Source of the DNA: VAZQ01 sp963756715
Lineage (GTDB): Bacteria; Pseudomonadota; Alphaproteobacteria; Rhizobiales; Xanthobacteraceae
DNA: 64,000 bases
Assembly: GCA_963756715.1 (NCBI GenBank)
Contig: CAVWOV010000015.1
Span: forward strand, 186,001 to 250,000
Direction of reading: 5' to 3'
Made by a program: the position numbers and the translations under genes. Shown here piece after piece: positions 37,170 through 45,874 of the stretch; within the stretch, counting starts at the first letter, position 1, and each line of letters begins with the position of its first letter. A model generated the notes under the pieces. It did no database searches. It had not been told where the DNA came from and worked only from the letters and a program-made list of their open reading frames with translations.

Positions 37170-38288
37170 GTGAAAGAGCGCAACAACAGCATCCGCGAGG
37201 GAAATGCCCTCAAGCTCGGGCTGTTCGGATCAAATTGCGCCGGCGGACTTGCGTTCACATCGCTGCCCGAACGCTGGCAGGCCACCTGGGACCAGAATCT
37301 GGCGCTCGCCCAACTGGCCGAAGCGAGCGGCATCGAATGCCTGGTGCCGGTCGCGCGTTGGAAAGGTTTCGGCGGTGCGACCAATGTCAACGCAACCTCG
37401 TTCGAAACGATTACCTGGGCCTGCGGCCTGCTCGCTCACACCGCCCGCATGACGGTATTCGGCACGGTGCACGTGCCGATGATCCATCCGGTCGTTGCCG
37501 CGAAGCAGATTGCCACCGCCGATCAAGTCGGCCATGGCCGCTTCGGCCTCAACATTGTCTGCGGCTGGAACCAGGACGAGTTCGAGCTTTTTGGCATGAC
37601 GCCGGAACCGCACGAGGACCGCTACCGCCGGGGCGAGGAATGGTGGACGATCCTCAAGACCATCTGGTCGGGCCAGCCGGCCGCCGATTTCGACGGAGAA
37701 TTTTACCGGCTGCGCGGGCTCGAAGGGGCGCCCGCGCCCTATGGCGATCGCCGGCCCCTCTTGATGAATGCCGGCGCCTCGCCGGACGGGCGGGCATTCG
37801 CGATCCGCAATTCGGATTTGCACTTCGACTATTGCCGCACCCCGCAGGATAGCGCCGAACGGGTGCGGGAAACGAAACAGTTGGCGCGCGCTCAAGGACG
37901 CACCATCCAGGTCTGGACTCCGGCCTCGGTTGTGTGCCGGCCCACGCAGGCCGAGGCCGACGACTATGCCCGCCATTGCGTCGAGCACGCCGACTGGGAA
38001 GCACTCGATCATCAGTATGCGCTCTACCAGGGGAATTTCGGCTCGCGCAGCCGTTCAACCGAGGAAAACCGCCGCAACCGCGAGCAGGATCCAGCGCGCA
38101 CCGTACTGGGCTACGGCGGCAGCTACTCGATCCGCGGCGACGCCGATCGCGTCGCGCATGAATTTAAAGCGCTGCATGACGCAGGCTTTGACGGCGTCGC
38201 CATGGGGTTCGTCAACTATCTCGACGAGTTGCCCTATTTCATCGATGCGGTCATCCCGCGCCTGCAGCGGATGGGATTGCGCAACTAG
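37170..38288 (+). CDS. LLM-class flavin-dependent monooxygenase 1 (RutA-like)
   Basis: A 372-residue bacterial-luciferase-like enzyme using FMNH2 and oxygen. Family segments are LKLGLFGSNCAGGLAF, ECLVPVARWKGFGG, VFGTVHVPMIHPVVAAKQIA and GHGRFGLNIVCGWNQDEFE. The RFGLN-V-GW block and the overall layout resemble RutA and alkanesulfonate/pyrimidine monooxygenases. The start is GTG 37170, after the stop of the Rieske gene; the open frame reaches further up but overlaps that gene. Operon with the oxygenase is likely. A paralogue lies at 56000-57130. Confidence 0.87.
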   Translation: MKERNNSIREGNALKLGLFGSNCAGGLAFTSLPERWQATWDQNLALAQLAEASGIECLVPVARWKGFGGATNVNATSFETITWACGLLAHTARMTVFGTVHVPMIHPVVAAKQIATADQVGHGRFGLNIVCGWNQDEFELFGMTPEPHEDRYRRGEEWWTILKTIWSGQPAADFDGEFYRLRGLEGAPAPYGDRRPLLMNAGASPDGRAFAIRNSDLHFDYCRTPQDSAERVRETKQLARAQGRTIQVWTPASVVCRPTQAEADDYARHCVEHADWEALDHQYALYQGNFGSRSRSTEENRRNREQDPARTVLGYGGSYSIRGDADRVAHEFKALHDAGFDGVAMGFVNYLDELPYFIDAVIPRLQRMGLRN

Positions 38289-38305
38289 CGGGAGAACGCT
38301 GCCGC

Positions 38306-38805
38306 TTACTCCAACTTCGACTGGCTTTGAAGGCAACCATCCGATCGAGGATCGATTGCGCAGTAATAGCTCGTGCTCCTGGTACAAAAGTGCTTGCCGT
38401 CCTCTGCGTAATTCTTGAGGCACGTACTCATCCAGTCGATACTGATCCGCGCCTTCTCAAACTCCTCTTCGCCGCAGAGTTCATCGAGCTTCGAGGTAAC
38501 CCGCTGGAATTCTTCCGGGATACCCTTCCTCTTGTATAGAGACGTGGCCTGCCGGTAGAACGCCTGCGCTGCGGCGATGCATTCGCCCTTGTCGAGGGGC
38601 GTACGCGGCGTCGGCATCGCCACCTGCTTCTCAACAGGCTCCGACCTTTTTGACCTCTTTGACTTATGGGATCTTTTGTTTCGACACATGCGACGATTTA
38701 TGCGACTTGCTTCTCGCCTCAACAGGCGTCGTTGAAGGCAGGCACAATGCGCCTGACACCAACAGCCAGCATAGCAGCATCGCTGGACGGGAACTCCGCG
38801 GCATG
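38306..38805 (-). CDS. Small secreted protein of unknown function (one frame break)
   Basis: It starts at ATG 38805 (GAGGGG upstream) with a clear Sec signal: MPRSSRPAMLLCWLLVSGAL, ending about PVEARS. A Lys/Ser/His-rich linker follows, where the frame breaks near 38680 in an A-rich run; one extra base explains it. The mature part reads TPLDKGECIAAAQAFYRQAT, KLDELCGEEEFEKARIS, CLKNYAEDGKHFCTR and ends SDGCLQSQSKLE. Five or more cysteines in about 100 residues suggest disulfides in the periplasm. Corrected length is about 165 residues. No known domain recognised. Confidence 0.6.
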
Positions 38806-39078
38806 ACGATTCCCCTCGCCGCTGATTACGCCACCACGTTTCAATCTTAACCAATGGGGCGTGCGATGCCTACCCCACGAAGCCGCATCCCAGTCGCCCA
38901 TAAATGCGTGAAAAAACGTGGCTCACATTGAGAAATGTGGCGAAACTGCGCGTCAGAGCGCCGTTGCGCCGGTCGACATCAGCGTGCGGCGGCACACCCC
39001 CTGCGGGAGCACAACTGCCGTCGAAACCGGACCGACGTCGGGCCGGCCGCGCGACACTCCATGACGATGTCAGTATGG

Positions 39079-39168
39079 CGGAGAGGATGGGATTCGAACC
39101 CATGATACGGCTTTAGACCGTATAACGGTTTAGCAAACCGCCGCCTTCAGCCACTCGGCCACCTCTCC
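39079..39168 (-). tRNA. tRNA-Ser (anticodon GCU)
   Basis: A 90-base tRNA on the minus strand. The acceptor GGAGAGG pairs with CCTCTCC, the D-arm contains GCCGAGTGGCTGAAGGC, and the anticodon arm GGTTTGCTAAACC holds GCT. A long class II variable arm (TACGG / CCGTA) is followed by the T-arm GGGTTCGAATCCC. The variable arm and anticodon identify serine. CCA is not encoded. Confidence 0.97.
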
Positions 39169-39353
39169 GGCGCCGCAAATCTCTATAGAACCGATGCAAT
39201 GGGGTCAAACCGAGGGTAAACCCACGCTCTGGATACCGGAAATCCTGGCCCGGAATACGGGCGGCGTTCCGCTAACCTTCCACGCAAAATGGGGCACCGG
39301 CCGCCAGCCGGCAAGACTGTTCGTCGCCGGGCCAACGGCCCGCCCAAATAGCG

Positions 39354-39381
39354 CATCCCGGCCGCCGCAACAGCCGGGATG
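39354..39381 (-). terminator. Possible terminator after the Sel1-repeat gene
   Basis: A 9-bp stem CATCCCGGC / GCCGGGATG with a 10-base loop lies about 30 bases beyond the stop of the small Sel1 gene. The T tract after it on the minus strand is poor (CGCTATTTGG), so activity is uncertain. Confidence 0.4.
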
Positions 39382-39410
39382 TTCCGCTAGTAGTCAGAGC
39401 TTCGGCGCGG

Positions 39411-39680
39411 TCAGTTGGATTTGAGCCAAGCCCGCGCCGCGCGCTGCGCTTCTGCAATCTCTGAATCCGACATCTGCTCGGCGACCTCGCGGCGCAACCG
39501 GCCGGCGTCCGCGTTGCCGCGCATCGCCGCCAGATTGAACCACTTGTGCGCACTGACAAAGTCGATCGGAACATTCTGCCCGACCGAATACATCATGCCC
39601 AGTTGGAAGAATGCATCCACGCCCGCGGGCGCCTCACCGAGAGTCGCGAATGCGACCTCCGTCATCTCGAAACGAGCCAT
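39411..39680 (-). CDS. Small Sel1/TPR-like repeat protein
   Basis: An 89-residue protein with about one and a half Sel1-type repeats: AFFQLGMMYSVGQNVPIDFVSAHKWFNLAA follows the A-x2-LG-x2-Y-G-x-V ... A-x2-WF-x2-AA pattern (residues about 23-52). It ends with AEAQRAARAWLKSN. Ribosome site GGGGAGG stands before the ATG. Sel1 repeats mediate protein contacts; partners are unknown. It is transcribed alone, upstream of the tRNA-Ser gene in the same direction. Confidence 0.78.
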   Translation of the reverse strand: MARFEMTEVAFATLGEAPAGVDAFFQLGMMYSVGQNVPIDFVSAHKWFNLAAMRGNADAGRLRREVAEQMSDSEIAEAQRAARAWLKSN

Positions 39681-39990
39681 GTCGGCCTCCCCTTTTCCAC
39701 GCGCGCCCCGTCAGCTTGCGGACTTCACGCAGATCAATCACCCGGCCCCCCGGCCGAGCACCCATGACTATCGGGGGAAAATTTGAACGGTGGTTTAAGG
39801 GGCGCGATGAATCGATCGTGAACGCCGCCGGACCCAATCGGACGCTAGATCCGGTTAAGCATGCAAGTGCTTCAGCCAAATGGAATATGTGCGCTTTCGC
39901 CGCGCCCGCCAGACGGCGCAATTGAGATTGGGATAACCATGCGCGCAGCATCCCTGCCGGCGGCTTCGCGTGTGCCGCCGGTCGAGCGTG
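39681..39990. other. Non-coding gap between Sel1 gene and glutathione transferase
   Basis: About 310 bases. It should contain the promoter of the minus-strand Sel1 gene. Open frames here are arginine-rich and lack ribosome sites. No clear repeat or RNA seen. Confidence 0.4.
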
Positions 39991-40800
39991 TCAGCGCGCC
40001 CTTTGCGCAAAGAGCGTCGCGCGCACGCTCGGGTCCAGCATGTTGACCCGGCTTGCCTCCTCGACGCGCAGATGGATGCCACGATCGACGGCGGGCCGTG
40101 CCATCAGCGTATCGAGCCAGCGCTTGAGGTTGGGAAAATCGTCCAGTTCCTGGCCCAGCCGCTTATAGAGACGGACCCATCCGACGCAGGCCATGTCGGC
40201 GATCGAGTACCTGCCGGCCAGGAACGCGCGGTCTTTGAGCCGGGCATTCATCACGCCGAAGATGCGGTTGATCTCGTTGGTGAAGCGGTCGATCGCGTAC
40301 TGCTGTTTCTCCTCCGCCGCATAGTGCCGGAAGTGGTTCGCCTCTCCTGCCTTCGGACCAAGGTTGGCCATCTGCCAATAGAGCCACTGTTCGACCTCGA
40401 CGCGGCCGCGCTCATCCTTCGGATAGAACTTGCCGGTCTTGCGGCCGAGGTATTGCAGAATCGCGCCGGATTCGAACACCGAGATCGGCCGGCCGCCCGG
40501 ACCGTCATGATCCACAATCGCCGGCATGCGGTTATTCGGCGAGATCGCCAGGAACTCCGGCTTGAACTGATCGCCGCGGGAGATGTTGAGCGGGATCATG
40601 GTGTACGGGAGCCGACACTCCTCAAGCATAATAGATATCTTGAAGCCGTTGGGTGTAGGCCAATAATAAAGGTCAATCGCTGGCTTGCGCGGTGCTGCGG
40701 CTTTGCGATCGGCTCGCGTCGTTTTGATCTGCTTGGTTCGCTCGCGCGTTGATACCGCCGCCTTGCGGCGCGGCTTTATGGAAGGGCGGGCCATTGGCAC
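39991..40800 (-). CDS. Glutathione S-transferase family protein (YghU/YfcG-like)
   Basis: A 269-residue glutathione transferase. The thioredoxin-like domain starts at DLYYWPTPNGFKISIMLEE, with the PNNRMPAIVDHDGPGG cis-proline segment and FESGAILQYLGRKTGKFYP, typical of the Nu-class YghU/YfcG group that has disulfide reductase activity. The C-terminal helical domain contains IADMACVGWVRLYKRLG. Before the domain there is an unusual basic tail of about 40 residues rich in Lys/Arg/Ala; it could instead mean that a later start is used, but no good internal ATG exists. Confidence 0.87.
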   Translation of the reverse strand: MPMARPSIKPRRKAAVSTRERTKQIKTTRADRKAAAPRKPAIDLYYWPTPNGFKISIMLEECRLPYTMIPLNISRGDQFKPEFLAISPNNRMPAIVDHDGPGGRPISVFESGAILQYLGRKTGKFYPKDERGRVEVEQWLYWQMANLGPKAGEANHFRHYAAEEKQQYAIDRFTNEINRIFGVMNARLKDRAFLAGRYSIADMACVGWVRLYKRLGQELDDFPNLKRWLDTLMARPAVDRGIHLRVEEASRVNMLDPSVRATLFAQRAR

Positions 40801-41302
40801 TCCTTGCGGGCGGAGAGACGCGCCAGCCTAAACGGCCGCAACCCTCATGTCGCGCGTGGGATTTGCCCGGCTTGCTGCTTGCGGACGCGGATCGCGGTTA
40901 CGTACCCCGACGCGTCGACGGAATAAATCTCAGGCGCCGGGCGCACGGATGCGCAATGGCGGAAGTGCAAAATGTGGTGCTGGAATGTATTTCGGCGGCG
41001 CAATATTCGCCAGAAATACCGAGGGCGTCGGCGAGAGCCGGGGGATCGAGGCCACAGCAGATTAATCTGCCGACGGTGAGGTGGAGCCTGTCCACTCTCG
41101 CTTTCACCGCTTACTTCGCTTGATCAGCGAAGACCGTCAGTGAAGCTCGAACCCCTGTCTCGCCGACGCCCTCTGTCGTCGACCGGAGCCGGCGGTGTCG
41201 AAGAGCGATCGCGATGCGTTCACCACTCCTCAACTCTCGCCGGCCCGTTTGACGCAGTCACCGACGTTCGTTCGAAGTCGAAGACTGTGAAGCGGCGTTC
41301 GC
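40801..41302. other. Non-coding gap between GST gene and Lys-rich mini-protein
   Basis: About 500 bases holding the GST promoter on the minus strand. A short hairpin, CTTCGCT-TGATC-AGCGAAG at 41114-41132, is visible and could end transcription of the mini-gene at 41303, but no T run follows. Nothing else was recognised. Confidence 0.4.
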
Positions 41303-41383
41303 TTACTTCTTCTTCCGGCGCTTGGTCTTCTTTGCGCCCTTTTTCGCCGCCGACTTCGTCTTCGTCTTTCGCTTCTTCGCCAT
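41303..41383 (-). CDS. 26-residue lysine-rich mini-protein
   Basis: An AGGAGG five bases before ATG 41383 opens a 26-codon frame. The product begins MAKKRKTKTKSAAKKGAKK and ends in TKRRKKK, so over half of the residues are Lys or Arg. Such tails resemble the C-terminal part of histone-H1-like bacterial proteins and could bind DNA or RNA. It stands alone between large gaps. The perfect ribosome site and biased composition support a real gene, but its size leaves doubt. Confidence 0.6.
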   Translation of the reverse strand: MAKKRKTKTKSAAKKGAKKTKRRKKK

Positions 41384-41979
41384 GCTGCCCTCCTAGCCAT
41401 TGATGACAATGGCGATGGATGTCGATCAGTGCCCGCGGGAATCGCGAACACTGCAACCGGATTACACTAGCAAGAGAAAAATTAAAGCATTTTCGCATGA
41501 TGGAGCGTGTATGTACCCGATCGACACCACATCTTGCGCACCAGCACACGCATTTCATGCGCTGCGCACATCGAAAGAGATGATGCAAGCGCAAATCCCG
41601 CGTCATTTTTTCCGGCAGCGCGGAAACACCGATGAAATATGAGCTTTTCGCACGTCCGAGATTTCTTAAGACAGCAGGGATTCAGCCGCAGCCGACGATT
41701 GCGATCGGTCAAAAATCAACACCGCAACACTGAGCGAAACGCGCCGTTAATCTTGTGAAAAAAATTTCGCGACGAAGGCCCGTAAAGCACTTCGAACTCG
41801 GAATCCGATGCGAATCGAGCGAATCGGCCAAACTGATTCGCTTACCGGTCGTCGGCGAAGCGAGATTTGGCTTCGGCGTGCGACGCCGCGCGGCGATTTT
41901 TTCGCTCGCTCACGCATCCGCGCGCACGCCAAGCATCATCCGTTCGCCGGAGACAAGCCGCTCGCACACGGCGGTGCGG
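41384..41979. other. Non-coding gap downstream of gatB
   Basis: About 600 bases, somewhat AT-richer (41450-41800) than average. It must hold the promoter and leader of the Lys-rich mini-gene. No gene, RNA fold or repeat could be defended here. Confidence 0.4.
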
Positions 41980-43450
41980 TTAGAGACCGAGCTTGCGCTT
42001 GAGAAGGTCGTTCACGGCCTGCGGGTTTGCCTTGCCGCCCGACGCCTTCATCACCTGACCGACGAACCAGCCCGCGAGCTTGGGGTTCGCCTTCGCCTGC
42101 GCCGCCTTGTCGGGGTTCTGCGCGATGATGTCGTCCACCACCTTCTCGATCGCGGAGAGGTCGGTGACCTGCTTCATGCCACGCGTCTCGACGATGGCTG
42201 CCGGCTCGCCGCCCTCGGTCCAGACGATCTCGAATAAATCCTTGGCGATCTTACCGGAAATCGTCCCCGCCGCGATCAGGTCGAGGATCGCGCCGAGCTG
42301 CGACGCCGACATCGGCGAGGCCGCGATGTCTTTGCCTTCCCGGTTGAGGCGGCCGGCGAGATCGTTGATCACCCAGTTGGCCGCCGCTTTAGGGTCGCGC
42401 CCTTTGGCAACCTCCTCATAGAAGACCGCGGTCTCCCGCTCGCCCACCAGCACGTTGGCGTCGTAGGCGGACAGCCCGTGGTCGCGCATGAAGCGCGCCT
42501 TCTTCTCGTCCGGCAGTTCCGGCAGCTTCGTTTTCAGCTCCTCGACATAGCCGGCGGTCAATTCCAGCGGCAGCAAGTCGGGGTCGGGGAAGTAACGGTA
42601 GTCGTGCGCCTCCTCCTTGCTGCGCATCGAGCGGGTTTCGTCCTTGTCGGGATCGAATAGCCGCGTCTCCTGCTCGATCGTGCCGCCGTCCTCCAGAACT
42701 TCGATCTGCCGGCGCGCCTCGTGCTTCGATCGCCTGCCCGATGAAGCGGATCGAATTGACGTTCTTGATCTCGCAGCGCGTCCCGAACGGCGCGCCCGGC
42801 TTGCGCACCGACACATTCACGTCGGCCCGCAGGCTGCCCTTCTCCATGTCGCCATCGCAGGTGCCGAGATAGCGCAGGATGGTGCGCAGCTTCGAGACAT
42901 AGGCCTTGGCCTCCTCGGACGAACGCAGATCGGGCTTCGATACGATCTCCATGAGGGCGACGCCGGAGCGGTTGAGATCGACGTACGACATCGTGGGGTG
43001 CTGGTCATGCAGCGATTTCCCCGCATCCTGTTCCAGATGCAGGCGCTCGATGCCGACCGTCACGGCCGAGCCATCAGGCAGGTCGACCGCAACCTCGCCC
43101 TCCCCGACGATCGGCGACTTGTACTGGCTGATCTGATAGCCCTGCGGCAGATCGGGATAGAAATAGTTCTTGCGATCGAATACCGAGCGCAGATTGATCC
43201 TGGCTTTGAGGCCGAGACCGGTGCGGATCGCCTGCCGCACGCATTCCTCGTTGATCACCGGCAACATGCCGGGCATTGCGGCATCGACCAGCGAAACGTG
43301 AGAATTGGGTTCGCCGCCGAACGCCGTCGAGGCGCCGGAAAACAGCTTGGACTGCGAACTGACCTGCGCATGGACCTCAAGGCCGATGACGACCTCCCAA
43401 TCGCCGGTCGCGCCCTTGATTAGCTTCGATGCCGCCGTCTGAACGCTCAT
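41980..43450 (-). CDS. gatB: Asp/Glu-tRNA amidotransferase subunit B (one frame break)
   Basis: GatB binds mischarged Glu-tRNAGln or Asp-tRNAAsn and, with GatA and GatC, converts it to Gln- or Asn-tRNA. The N-terminus reads WEVVIGLEVHAQVSSQSKLF; later segments are QISQYKSPIVG, DLNRSGVALMEIVSKPD and, after the break, EEAHDYRYFPDPDLLPLEL. The C-terminal YqeY-like tail ends QAVNDLLKRKLGL. The frame breaks near 42723: ...GQAIEARG should read AIEHEARRQIEVLED once one base is removed. Length after correction is about 489 residues, normal. The gene is essential in bacteria that rely on GatCAB, so the break is probably a sequence error. Confidence 0.93.
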
Positions 43451-43604
43451 GGGGTACCTCGCCCTCCCATCGCGCGCGCAGCCGGCCGCGTCAAGAGTGC
43501 ACGTTGTAGGACGCGCCCTGCCGCGATAGCTTCGACACCACGGTCAAGATGCGCGGACCACCGCGCCAAGCTTCGTTCGCCCGAAGCGACCTGGAGGAAG
43601 CCCT

Positions 43605-43742
43605 ATGCGCACCAGCCGCCGTTTCGCGGACACACCAGCCGTATCGGAGCCGGCGCTGCGCCTGTTTCCTGCGGGCTCTTTCCCCGTCAGCATCGCCGCT
43701 CTGATCCGGGCCAATCAGGAGCGGATCCCGCCCATCAAATAA
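43605..43742 (+). CDS. Possible 45-residue small protein
   Basis: TGGAGGAAG lies eight bases before ATG 43605, which opens 45 codons ending in TAA at 43740. The product starts MRTSRRFADTPAVSEPALRL and ends NQERIPPIK. It has no recognised domain. It would lie just upstream of the first Tat-type TctC receptor (start 43795). Support is only the ribosome site and position. Confidence 0.4.
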   Translation: MRTSRRFADTPAVSEPALRLFPAGSFPVSIAALIRANQERIPPIK

Positions 43743-43794
43743 TTCCAATTTGGCATCGCGACATCGGCGTCACGCCGAGCAAGTGAGGACGTAC

Positions 43795-44770
43795 ATGATC
43801 AGCCGCCGCCGCTTCTCTGCCCTTGCGACCGCATCGGCGCTCCTGCCGGGCATCGCCTCACGTGCGTCATTTGCGCAGTCCTGGCCTGATCGGCCCATCC
43901 GCTTCATCGTCCCGTTTGCGGCTGGCGGGCCGACCGACGCGATCGCACGCATCGTCGGCGAACGGCTGTCGAAAATCTGGAACCAGCAGGTTGTGATCGA
44001 AAACCGCGGTGGTGCGGGCGGCAACATTGCATTCGAGGCGACCGCTCGATCCGATCCCGACGGCTACACAATGATGATGGGCGGGCTTTCGCAAGCCGCC
44101 AATCGCAGCCTTTATCGGACCCTCAACTATGACGCGATTGCGCGACTTCGCGCCGGTCTCGTTCATCTGCAGCTTTTCCTTTTTCATGTTCGTACCGAAC
44201 ACCTTGCCGGTCAAATCCGCCAAGGAGTTCATCGCCTATGCCAAGCAGAACCATCTCACAATGGCGTCGCCGGGCGCCGGATCGGCGCCCCATCTGTGCG
44301 CCGAATTGTTCAAGCATATGGCTGGGATCGAGATGACCCACGTGCCCTATCGCGGCGCCGGTCCGGCCATGAACGACCTCATTCCGGGTCGCGTCCATCT
44401 CCTGTTCTCCGGCGGGGCCACGCTGGAGACCGCCAAGGCGGGAAAGGTGCGCGTGCTGGGGTACAGCGGCGCCAGTCGGACGAAAATCGCACCGGAGGTG
44501 CCGACCATCGCCGAGTCCGGCGTGCCGGGGTTCGAAGTGATCTCGTGGTACGGGATTTTCGTGCCGGCCAAGACCCCGCCGGACATCGTCAACAGGATGA
44601 GTGCGGATACCGCGACGGCACTCGCCGATCCTGCCGTCAGCGGCAGGCTCGACCAGCTTGGCTACACGGCTGCCAGTTCCACGCCGGCCGAACTCGGCAA
44701 GATGCTTCGCTCCGAAATCGACAAATGGAGCCGCGTCATCAAGTCTGCCGGAATTTCGATGGGCAATTGA
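43795..44770 (+). CDS. TctC/Bug-type periplasmic solute receptor 2 (Tat signal, one frame break)
   Basis: Receptor of the TctC family. The N-terminus MISRRRFSALATASALLPG is a twin-arginine-type signal ending SFAQSWP. Family marks are IRFIVPFAAGGPTDAIAR, VVIENRGGAGGN and DPDGYTMMMGG. The frame breaks near 44135 (LNYDAI to DFAPVSF) through one extra base; the rest, to HVPYRGAGPAMNDLIPG and EIDKWSRVIKSAG, is intact, 324 residues when corrected. It is the first of three like-oriented receptor genes. No transporter membrane subunits are nearby. Confidence 0.85.
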
Positions 44771-44793
44771 ACCGACTGGGATCGGAGAGCCGG

Positions 44794-45783
44794 ATGATCA
44801 CGCGTCGTCACCTGCTGCGGGCATCCACTGCTTCTGCGCTTGCACCGGGGTTAATCGCGCGCCCCGCACGCGCGCAACCAGCCGTCCAGCCTTGGCCGAG
44901 CCGTTTCGTCCGCATCGTCGTGCCCTATGCCTCGGGCGGGCCGACCGATGCGGTCGCCCGCATCATCGCCGATCCGCTTGCCAAATCGTGGAGCCAGCAG
45001 GTCGTGATCGAGAACAAGGGTGGCGGCGGGACCAATATCGGTGCGGAAGCAGTGGCGCGGGCCGACCCCGACGGTTACTCGGTGCTGGTCGGGAGTTCGG
45101 CGCTGGCGATCAACCGCGCGCTCTATCGCTCCCTCAACTACGATGCGATCAGCGATTTTGCTCCGGTCTCGCTGCTGGTGAGCTTCGCCTTCTACATGTG
45201 CGTGCCGAATTCCTCACCGGCCAAGTCGGTGAAGGAATTCATCGCCTATGCCAAGGAGAAGAAGGGCAAGCTCACCTATGCGACCCCCGGCCCCGGCACC
45301 CCGCCGCACATGGCCGGCGAACTGCTCAAGCGAATGGCCGGGATCGAAATGACGCACGTGCCCTATCGCGGCTCGGCACCGGCGTTCAATGACATCATCC
45401 CCGGCCGCATCGACTTGATGTTCGCCAGCGGCGTGGTAATCGACCTGATCAAGTCGGGTCAGCTTCGCGGGCTGGCGATCTCCGGCGCTAAGCGGGTAGC
45501 GGTCGCACCTGACATTCCGACTGTTGCCGAAGCGGGTGTGCCGGGCTTCGAGGTCTCGTCCTGGTTTGGATTTTTCCTGCCGGCCAAAACCCCTTCAAGC
45601 ATCGTGCAAAAGATGAGCGCCGATACGGTTGCATCACTCGCCGATCCGGCGGCCAAACGGAGACTTGAACAGCTTGGTCATACGGTGATCGGCTCGACCT
45701 CCAACGAGCTTGCGGCACACCTTCGCTCCGAAATCGACAAGTGGGACCCGGTCATCAAGGGAGCTGGAATCCGCATCGATTGA
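44794..45783 (+). CDS. TctC/Bug-type periplasmic solute receptor 3 (Tat signal)
   Basis: A 329-residue receptor. The twin-arginine signal is ITRRHLLRASTASALAPG, cleaved about PARAQP. Core motifs are VRIVVPYASGGPTDAVAR, VVIENKGGGGTNIG and ADPDGYSVLVG. It is very similar to receptor 2 throughout the middle (LNYDAISDFAPVS, GIEMTHVPYRG, PGFEVSSW.G), so the pair is a tandem duplication. The ATG at 44794 follows GGAGAG and lies 23 bases after receptor 2; a longer open frame running back into receptor 2 is an accident of its frame break. Confidence 0.93.
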   Translation: MITRRHLLRASTASALAPGLIARPARAQPAVQPWPSRFVRIVVPYASGGPTDAVARIIADPLAKSWSQQVVIENKGGGGTNIGAEAVARADPDGYSVLVGSSALAINRALYRSLNYDAISDFAPVSLLVSFAFYMCVPNSSPAKSVKEFIAYAKEKKGKLTYATPGPGTPPHMAGELLKRMAGIEMTHVPYRGSAPAFNDIIPGRIDLMFASGVVIDLIKSGQLRGLAISGAKRVAVAPDIPTVAEAGVPGFEVSSWFGFFLPAKTPSSIVQKMSADTVASLADPAAKRRLEQLGHTVIGSTSNELAAHLRSEIDKWDPVIKGAGIRID

Positions 45784-45874
45784 CGGACTCGATATCGCCC
45801 GGAGAACGTCGTCCGCCGATCGCCGAATACTTTCTACGCAAGGCTGCGGCGCTGCCGCACGAAAGGACTGAGCC

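Noticed and set aside
39079..39168. tRNA-Ser as integration site of a genomic island
   Set aside because: No integrase nearby and no duplicated tRNA 3' end seen in the window.
41220..41606. 128-codon frame overlapping the Lys-rich mini-gene
   Set aside because: Different frame without ribosome site; the 26-codon frame has the good one.
43750..45783. Double-length 677-residue TctC fusion
   Set aside because: The fusion comes only from the frame break in receptor 2, which throws its frame into that of receptor 3; each has its own signal peptide and ribosome site.
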